IMG/VR virus record: IMGVR_UViG_3300037042_003896
Location: 1 to 64,000 of that record
Source: a virus
Reading direction: 5' to 3' (one strand)
DNA length: 64,000 nucleotides
The first letter of the stretch is position 1. Each line of letters opens with the position of its first letter. Shown here in pieces: positions 42,901-51,900 of the stretch. A program made the position numbers and the translations under genes. The notes under the pieces are model-generated. The model made no database searches, was not told where the DNA came from, and saw only the letters and a list, made by a program, of their open reading frames with translations.

Positions 42901-45900
42901 AGTTTGTTCTTATCAATAAAAATAGGTTGTCTTTGATTTAAGGAATGATTAGTTTGATTAACAGCAGCAATACCAATAGCATATTTACCTGTTACAAAAG
43001 CATGTCTAAGTCTTGTCATAAAACCCATATCAAGCATATTATTGATATTGGTGTAATCAAACTTATGCCCAATAACTTTAATGGTAATTTCTTCAGCAAG
43101 GTCTTTTAATTGTGTTGCTGAGTTAGGTTGAATAAGCCTCTTATAATTCTTAGGATGAAGAACAAGAGTTTCACTACTTTCTATGTATGCATTTTCAAGT
43201 GCTTTCTTTGTATTCTGTTTATTAAGAGAAAATCCACCAAATTCAGATAGAGAAGGAAGTCCTTGTATTTCTGCCATTTCCTCTGCTGCCTGTACATTTA
43301 TTGATTCTTTTTCAGAATAATAGTCAGCTTTAACATTTGCTGATATCTGTTTTGATTGTTCTCCTATATCCTGTATAGTTTCATTCTTACCTTCTCTAAA
43401 CACTCTTAATGCTTCTTCCTTATATTCTTTAACATACTCTGAGGTTGCTCCTAACACTCTTAATTCTTCTTCATACAAAGAAACCATAGATAATAAATCT
43501 TGGGTGTCATTAGGATGTTCATTTCTCTCTAATTTACGAAGTGTAAGAGCTAGATAATTTTCTATTTCTTGGGGGCCATTAATATCATTTATTAACATTG
43601 AATCTTTAAGTTTCCAATAATCTGTCTTTGTTTCTTTTGGAAGAACTCTAAAAATTTTACCACCTGCTTTAAACAGTTCTAATATATAATTATTCTGCAT
43701 CTGAACATTCAGAACATAATCTACATCATTAAATAGTTCTGTATATTGAGAATACAATTCTTCTTTCTTTTCAGAAACAGCAGTTTTATAATTATTATTT
43801 ATTTCATCTAATGTATTTTTAAAAGCATCTCTTAGTTCCTTTACTGCTCCTTTGGATAGGAAATTTTTATATTTCTTAACATCCTTCTCTACATTCTCTT
43901 TTACCCAATTATAATACCTTTTACCTACAGTAGAGTTTGTATCTGTTAGATAGTTAACTAATTCTAATCCATTCTTACCCTTGATAACATTCTTTAAATA
44001 CATAAAGAGTTTATCAATGTCAAAGTCAGCTCCTGTTTTCTCTACAAGAGCAGCAGGAACAACAACACTATCACCAAATTCCTTTGGAAGGAATTGTTTA
44101 ATAACAAATGCTTCAATGGAATTCTGCTTCTGTGTAGGAATTCTATATGCCAATCCTGAAAGAATTTTCTGCCCTTCAGGTGTATTATTTAAATAGTTTA
44201 AGAGCTCTTCATCTGAAAGGGGGCTATCAAACCATCTTCCTATCATTATCTCACATGTATTAGTTTTATTCTCTCCTTCTGAATAGAATCTTAATACATC
44301 TGATGTATATCCTTTTTTACCTTTTATCTTAGTTAAACCAAATCTCTTTTCTTCAAAGAATAAAGAAGGAATTTGCACCTTAGAACCTCCTGGCATTTTC
44401 TGTGAAATCACTTCCCTATCTGCAATAGAATAAAGAATATTCCTTATTTGCTGATAAGCAGGTGTAGCTTCCAATACTGATTTCCCTTCTAAGAAAGATG
44501 TCAGTGCTTTACTGATATTATCAGTTACCTCTCTTTTGAGAATTTCATCCCTAAGCATCTCTCCTGTTTTGGAAAGATCAACAATAGTGAATGTTCCATT
44601 CTCTTCTTTTATACCAAGAGTCTTTAGTAAGTTCTCATATCCCTTTTGTGTTAATTCTTCAAGAAGATTCTGATTGTTTATTATTTCTTTATACAAAGGA
44701 GAAGCTTCTTTCTTTGCATCTTCTGAAAGTGCATACCAAGTTTTATATCTTTTATTAAAATTCTTTTCACTCTCATTAAAATCAACAGGAACTCCTGCTT
44801 CCATATAATCCATTGTAATAAGTTTGGTAATCTGACTACCTCTTGTTACAGAATTATCATCATGAGAAGGAACCTCTGCCTGAATACTTAATATCTCAAA
44901 AGGTATCTTTACTATTCCTTTATATACTGTAGTAACAAAATTGCCATTAGCATCATATACAGGAGATAATTGTTCTGCTCCTACCTTTCTACCTGTTTCA
45001 AACACCATATAATCTATCTTCTCATTTTGCATTTTATTATAGAGAGTAATAGCATTTGAACTTTCTTTACTTCCAGCTTTATTTACACTCTTCATCATCC
45101 TATAAGAAAGAGGATAGAGAGCGTATTTATCCATTACTACATCATTGTAATTCCTCTTATTAGCTTTGTTACCCCTGGCAATAGGTTTTAATGGTGTATA
45201 AGCACTTTGTATCATTGGATTTCCTTTATCAAGAATATCATTCTCTTCTAAAGAAAATTCTAAACCTTTATCATTCTTCTCCCAAGCAACATCATACCTA
45301 TATTGAGCTTCCTCATTATCGTTCCATTCTCCTGCTCTTATCCTGAAATTCCTGTAAGCACCAAAAGTGATAATACCACTACCATTTGTTTCTTCATATT
45401 CCTTATAATCAGGAAGGTCTATTATACCAATAACATCAGCAAAGGTTCCTGTTGAGAAATAAGGTTTTGTAAAATCTGTATATCCAATATCCCCTTTGTT
45501 AAATCCTTTATTCCACACCTTATTATAAGCTGCATTCATTTTAGGATCATTTACCAAAGGTTGTGCAGGAGAATTAAATGGTTTTACACGCTTTAGTTCA
45601 TCCCAATATTGATAAGGATCTGAATAAATAATTTTATGCATTTCAATATTGGCAATTATGAAATTAATAGACAATGCTTTTAAATGTCCATTTAATTCAT
45701 TTTCTGTCATGTTTTCAGGAAGATTGATGTTTTCAGCAACCCATCCTGTTTCCTCTTGTTTAAGAATATTAAACCTTTCTAAAAGCCATTTTAAATTGTT
45801 AGTTTTCTTAGTGATGTATTTATCAAGAGCAGTGTTAATTCTGCTTTCATATTTAGTATACACATCTTCAATAGATTCTGTTTCAGCTATAATATCATTG

Positions 45901-48900
45901 TGTAATTTCTCCCCAAGGATTTCTTTGAAGAAACGTAATTCCTTTGCTAATTTTTTATCCCTATGTCTATCAAGAGGTCTTTTATCTCTTGCAAGTGCAA
46001 GTTCTGCTTTGAAATACTCACCAAATATTCTATTAACACCTACCATTCCTTTTGATAGATTTGATGTTGTAATAGGATTGCCCATATTAATCATCCATTC
46101 TGTTGTAGCATCGGCAGGAATAAGATTCAAAAACCAACCTTTAAGGTTTAAGTTTATTCCCTGTATAATTCTTTCAGGATAAGAGAGTTTAGAGGATTGT
46201 TTTTGTTTTCCTTTTACACTATTAATAATACCACTAACATAGCCCACTTTCAGGAGATTCTCACTACCTATATCTGTTCTTCTTTCTCCACTAGGCTTAA
46301 ACATTCTTTTTAACACATCAGAACCCTGTGCAAAAACATCTGTTAATAAATAAGCATATTGTGTTCCTTTAAGTTCATTAAGATTATCTATTTGTGAAAG
46401 CACATCATACAAATCACTAGGAGCATTAGTTCCTATGAAGGATTGTGTTCTATCTCCTGTTACATTGAAATATGTACTATCAAATTCAGGATGTGTAAGA
46501 GAAGCTTTCAATAAAGCTAATTCAAGAAGTCTGTTATTGATTTCTAACACCTTTCCTGAGAACATAGCAATTTCATCTGTATTAGCTATACTAGCTTTTA
46601 TGCCATCTACAGTTTCTTTAAACTGTTGGAATTTATTTAAATTCTTTGAAAAGCTGTTTATCTCTTTTAATGTAAATGATATTCCCAATTTAGAAAGAAA
46701 CATCACTCTCTTTTCATTTGTATTTAAATCAATATCCTTTACCTTAGCAGGAACACCTACATATTTCTTCTTAGCTTTATCATATTTATAAAATCCTTTT
46801 CCCTCTTTAGCGAAAAGAATAATAGAATGAATGTATTCACTTTTTAATTGTGCTGCTGCTGTTGAAAGATTTGCATCTCCTACAACCACTTCACCATTCT
46901 CAAGAATGAATACATTTTGTACAGAAGGATTCTGTTTCTTAAATGTTTTCCAAAAAGTGCTTATTAATTGTAATCCATGTGTTGTTTCTATTTTAGTGAA
47001 ATCAACCCCTTTATCCACCCAATCGGTCTTAGTAAGACGTTTGTATAGAGTGCGGTAATTGGGATTAACTACAGCCATATCACGCAGTCTGGAAAACATT
47101 TCTTCAAGTCCTCTTGATGTATGAACATTATTCATTATAGCAACATAGGTTTCACTCATAGGAATAAGTTTATACCCTCCTATAGATGATAATTCTGCTA
47201 CCTCTTCACTATTTTCATCAAGATATACCTTTGGCATTGTAGCCAATAATAGTTTTATAGCTGCATTAGTTTTCTTAAAATTATCAATTTTTGTTGCATC
47301 CTGATAATTATCCCTTCCTGTATTATTTTCATCAGTAAGCTGAAGGGTATCATTCTCATCAAATTCAATTGAATAGCCTCTTAAGAATTCTTCATGTTTT
47401 GCTACAATAGACTCCCACTGCTTATCTACAAGCTTCATTAGGTTGGTATACTTATCTATTGTAGGTTTTGCTTGTTTTAATGTTAATGTTTCATTTTCAA
47501 CAAGACCATAAGCAGCCACCACCTTATTTGCTATTGTCTCAAGGATTTCGTTTTTAAGTTTTGAATAAAGTTCTGTTTTATTTAATGTAGGAAGTGTAAA
47601 AAGTCCTTTATCTGTAGCCACTAAATCAACTAATGTTAGATAGGTCATTTCTTCCACTATCTCCATTTTTTCAATATCTGTTATGGCTACAACACTTAAT
47701 TCATCAGCTTCTGTAAAATAAGCATCTTCTATATCTATTATTCCTTTTGATGCATATGATAATGCTGTTTCTAAAGGAATATTGTTTTTATATCCTCCTG
47801 TGTTTATTTTATTAAATAACTCTTCTGTAAGGGAAGAGAAATTCTCTTTTCCAAACCAGCCTTTTACTAAATTAACAATATCAGAAAACAGCTTTAGAAT
47901 AAATGGTCTTCCATCAACAGGTTTCTGAGGAATCTTTTTGTTAACCCTGTAGTCTCTAAATTCTTCTGCAAGTTGTTCTTTAATTTGACTTGGTGTTGCT
48001 TCAGAGTATTTAATAGTCTTTCCTGTAGGTCTATCAGTGAATGTACCTTTTCTACTTTTAAATTCATTTTCAATACTTGCTCTTTCTTCAGGAGAAGATA
48101 TTAACTTCCAAACAGCTTCAAATACTTCATGATATACTGTTCCTACTTCTGCTTGCTCATAAATATATAATGCCCCATTCTTAAGCATTCCCCAGGCTTT
48201 TCTGTCTCCACCTATTTCACTGATAATATTTTTTACTCTATACAGAGGAAGATTAGGAAAATTAGTTTTAATCCATTCTTCAATTTCTGCCCAATTTTCA
48301 ATTTTAATATCTTTAATTTCCTTTTCTAACATTTCTCTTAGAATAGGTTTTTGCTTATTCTTATTCTTTAAAGCATTATTAATTGCTTCATTTACAGCAT
48401 CACTATTTTCTTCATCATCTGGTATTTCAAATGCCTCTTCATCTATTTTCTTCTCTACATTAACAATAGCAGTTTCTTCAGCTTCTTCATCTTCCTCACC
48501 TATAACAAACACTTCTTCACTTTCCATATTAGATGCTTTTCCTAATTGAGGAACAATAGCATCATATATAGTGCGTTTAATAAGTTTCTGTGCTTCTTCT
48601 GTTACTTGTTTTGGTGTAAATTTAGGATTTGCTTCCTTCACCCTATCAGAAACATTTGCAAAAATAGTTTCAAGATCTGCTCCCTGTAATACAGAAATAA
48701 CCTTCATGAAATTACTTTCATTTATATTAGCAGGAGCTCCAAACAATATAGACAATCCTGTTTTAGGAGATGTGTATGTATTGGTAGTTTTACCATCTAA
48801 TATAAACTTTCCACCTGTGAGTTTTACTGTAGCTTTAGTGTTGTATTTTGATGGAATTAAATCAGCAGCTTCTATAAATTCTTTTGCTGAAAATGATGTA

Positions 48901-51900
48901 ATCCCAAGTATACCTAATTGTTTTTTAATATAAGATTCTTCTACACCTGTCCATACATCTGAAGAAGTTAGTGATCTTGATAATATAACACTATTACTAT
49001 TTTTATTAAAAATATAAAAGGTTATCTTATTTTGTGATTTTCCTTTAAATCCTATAGTATAGAACCCATTACCTAAATCATGTGCTTGTAATCCCTCAGC
49101 ACCTTCATTTATCATTGCATCAATGGTAAGATTGTAGTCTGCTTCAGGGGTTCCATATATACCCTGTCTTCCTTTTAATTCATTTAATTTAATACCTAAT
49201 TTATTTTCAATAGCTTTTTTTTCTTCTGCTATAGAACTTACTACTGTTTTAGTTACAGGTTTAGTAGGAGTGGTAGATTTTACAACAGGTTTTGGTTTTT
49301 CAGAAATAGGAATTACAAAATCATCTGCTGTATCTGTTGTATAGAAATACACTCCTGTAATATTTGTATCTCCTTCAACATCTGTTTTTATTGGTCTTGT
49401 ATTTGTTGTGAGAGGAATATCAGTTCTCTTCTTTCCATCAGGTGTTTTATTAGAAAGCAGGTAGGTTTGGTAATTAGGCCATATAACACTCTTTATTTCT
49501 CCTGAAGATGATATGCTTATTATTTGCTCATACTCACTATTGAGGTCTTTTACTAATGTAGAATTGACATTGTTATACATATTACTTATCAAGGTGATAA
49601 TCTGTTCCTTGTTAAGTTGTAAAGAAGAAGGTGTAAATGGATAGTTTTTTCCATTACCAGAAATAGAGAGTAGAAATTGTCCTGTCTCACTATCTTTTTC
49701 CCAAAAGATACTATTGTATCCATTAGGTTTTCTTTCCTTGGTATTTGGGTCTCTTGGTATTCCCCAATATATAACAGATTTTAAATAGTTTACAAGTCTT
49801 ACAGAACTAGGGTCTTTTATCCCTATGGATTTATCCATCATCTGTTTAGCCACTTGCATAATAGTATCAAATATACTCTCTGCTTCTGCTCTTGAATGTT
49901 GTTTATTATTTAATTTCCTGTATCCATTAGGAAGCTCAAGAAATATTCTACCTAAAGGTGTGAGGAAAGATGTAGTTCCTTTCTCATGTGTATTATTCAG
50001 ATTAGGAATACTAATGAGTAAATCTCCTTCTATCTCTTCTTCAGAAACAAACTCACTATCTTCAACACTTACCCTTGCATTATAATCAATCACTTCTTTA
50101 CCATTCTGATCAGTGGTAGTAACAGGCATAGCATGTCCAAGAGAAGCATTGATTTCGTGCACTTCACTAAGGTCTTCTACCTTAAGGATTTTCTCTCTCC
50201 ATTTTTTATATTGGTCTATAATACTATTCTTAACTTCTTTTGATGTACTTTCTCTGAACATTTTGCCTGAAGTTAATAGCTTATCAGGCATGATAGTAAA
50301 TATTCCTTTAGATAAGTAATCTGTAGCATTCTCTATCTTTACACCATTCTCATCAATAAGAGATAAATTTCCCTCCTTATCTTCTTCTACCATTACCATA
50401 GCAATGATTGAAGATTCATCCACACCTTCTTCATCATTTTTTAATAAGGACATTAATCCTTTAAGACCAAGAGTTTCTTCATTCTTTAAAGTAATGAATA
50501 CTCCTTTTATCTTTTTCCTATTAGGAAGTTTATTAAGAAGAATACCAAATTTATTAGCTCTTATATGATGAGGAACCTCTGTATCATCTAAAGGAATAGT
50601 TGATATGGGAACATATTCATCAGCTTTCTTTGCCTCAGCTTCAAACTTATGTGAATAGGGTAATTGAATAATTGTATCATTATCCTCTGTTCCTAGTGCT
50701 TCTTTAATAAGCTGTTCATCTTTTGCCAATTTATCTTCTTCTTCTTTCTCCTGTAGATACTTATTAGCAATAGCTTCAAATTTAGCAAGGATAGCACTCT
50801 TAGCTTTTAATTCTTTTTTATATTCAGGAAGAGCTTGTTGTAATATAGCAATTCTATCTTGAAGTTCTTGTAAGGTACGTTCTCCTGGAACAATATCAAG
50901 ATCATCAACTTGAGCAACCATTTCCTCAAGTTGTTTAAGTTCCTCTTTATAAGTAGGTTGACGTTTTAAGAAATTAGGATTAGCTTTTAGAAAATCAATC
51001 CATTCTTGTCCCATTATAAATGTGGGAACTTTTGGAAACTTTTGTGCAAATTTATCTAATAAATCTGATAGAAATGCAATTGCTTGATCTAACGCATCTT
51101 GAATTTTTGGAAGTACACTATGAATAATTTTAATTTCCTTTTCTGTACTATCAATTAATTCTTCCATTATTTTTTGTTGATCTCTTAATTCTTGTAAGAA
51201 ATCATCTTTTCCTTCAGGAAGTTCAACTATATATTGAGCTGAATCACTAATATAAGAAAGATCAATATCAAGTTCATCTTTTCGTGCTTCAAGAAAAGCA
51301 AGTTCTTTTGTAAGATCGTCTTTCATTTTTTCAAGACGTTCTGCAGCTGCTAACATCTTTCTTGTAGCAGATTTAAATTGAATCCTACCTTTAATACGTT
51401 TATCTACATCATTTTCAGTAGTAAGTATTTTTTCCTCAAGGGCATTGAGGTCTTTTATTATATTTTCAAGTTCTAATTGTTTTTTAGCAATTAACTTTTC
51501 TGTAGATTCTTGTTCTTCTACTATTTCTTTTGCAAGATCAGAAAGAATAACAATTCGTTTATTCCTATTTTCATCAATTGTTTCCTGTTCTTCTTTAGTT
51601 TTCTTTTCTTCTATAAAAGCTTTATTTGCAGCAAGCTGTTCTTTTGTTAATGCTTTTTCCCCTGTAAGTGTAAGTCTTGCTTTATTAAAACCTTCTTGTG
51701 CTTTAAAATATGCATTGTCACTAACATCTTTACGAAGAAGTTTACCATTAGCTCCTATATATACAAAGAATAGTTTGCCATTTTCATATTGGAGTCTTCC
51801 TTTTTTCTCTCCGCCATAACCTTTTCCAAAATTATAACTATAAATCTCATTCCTATGTTCATAAAAAAACTTAGCAGTCTTATTCTTTTCTAATACATCT

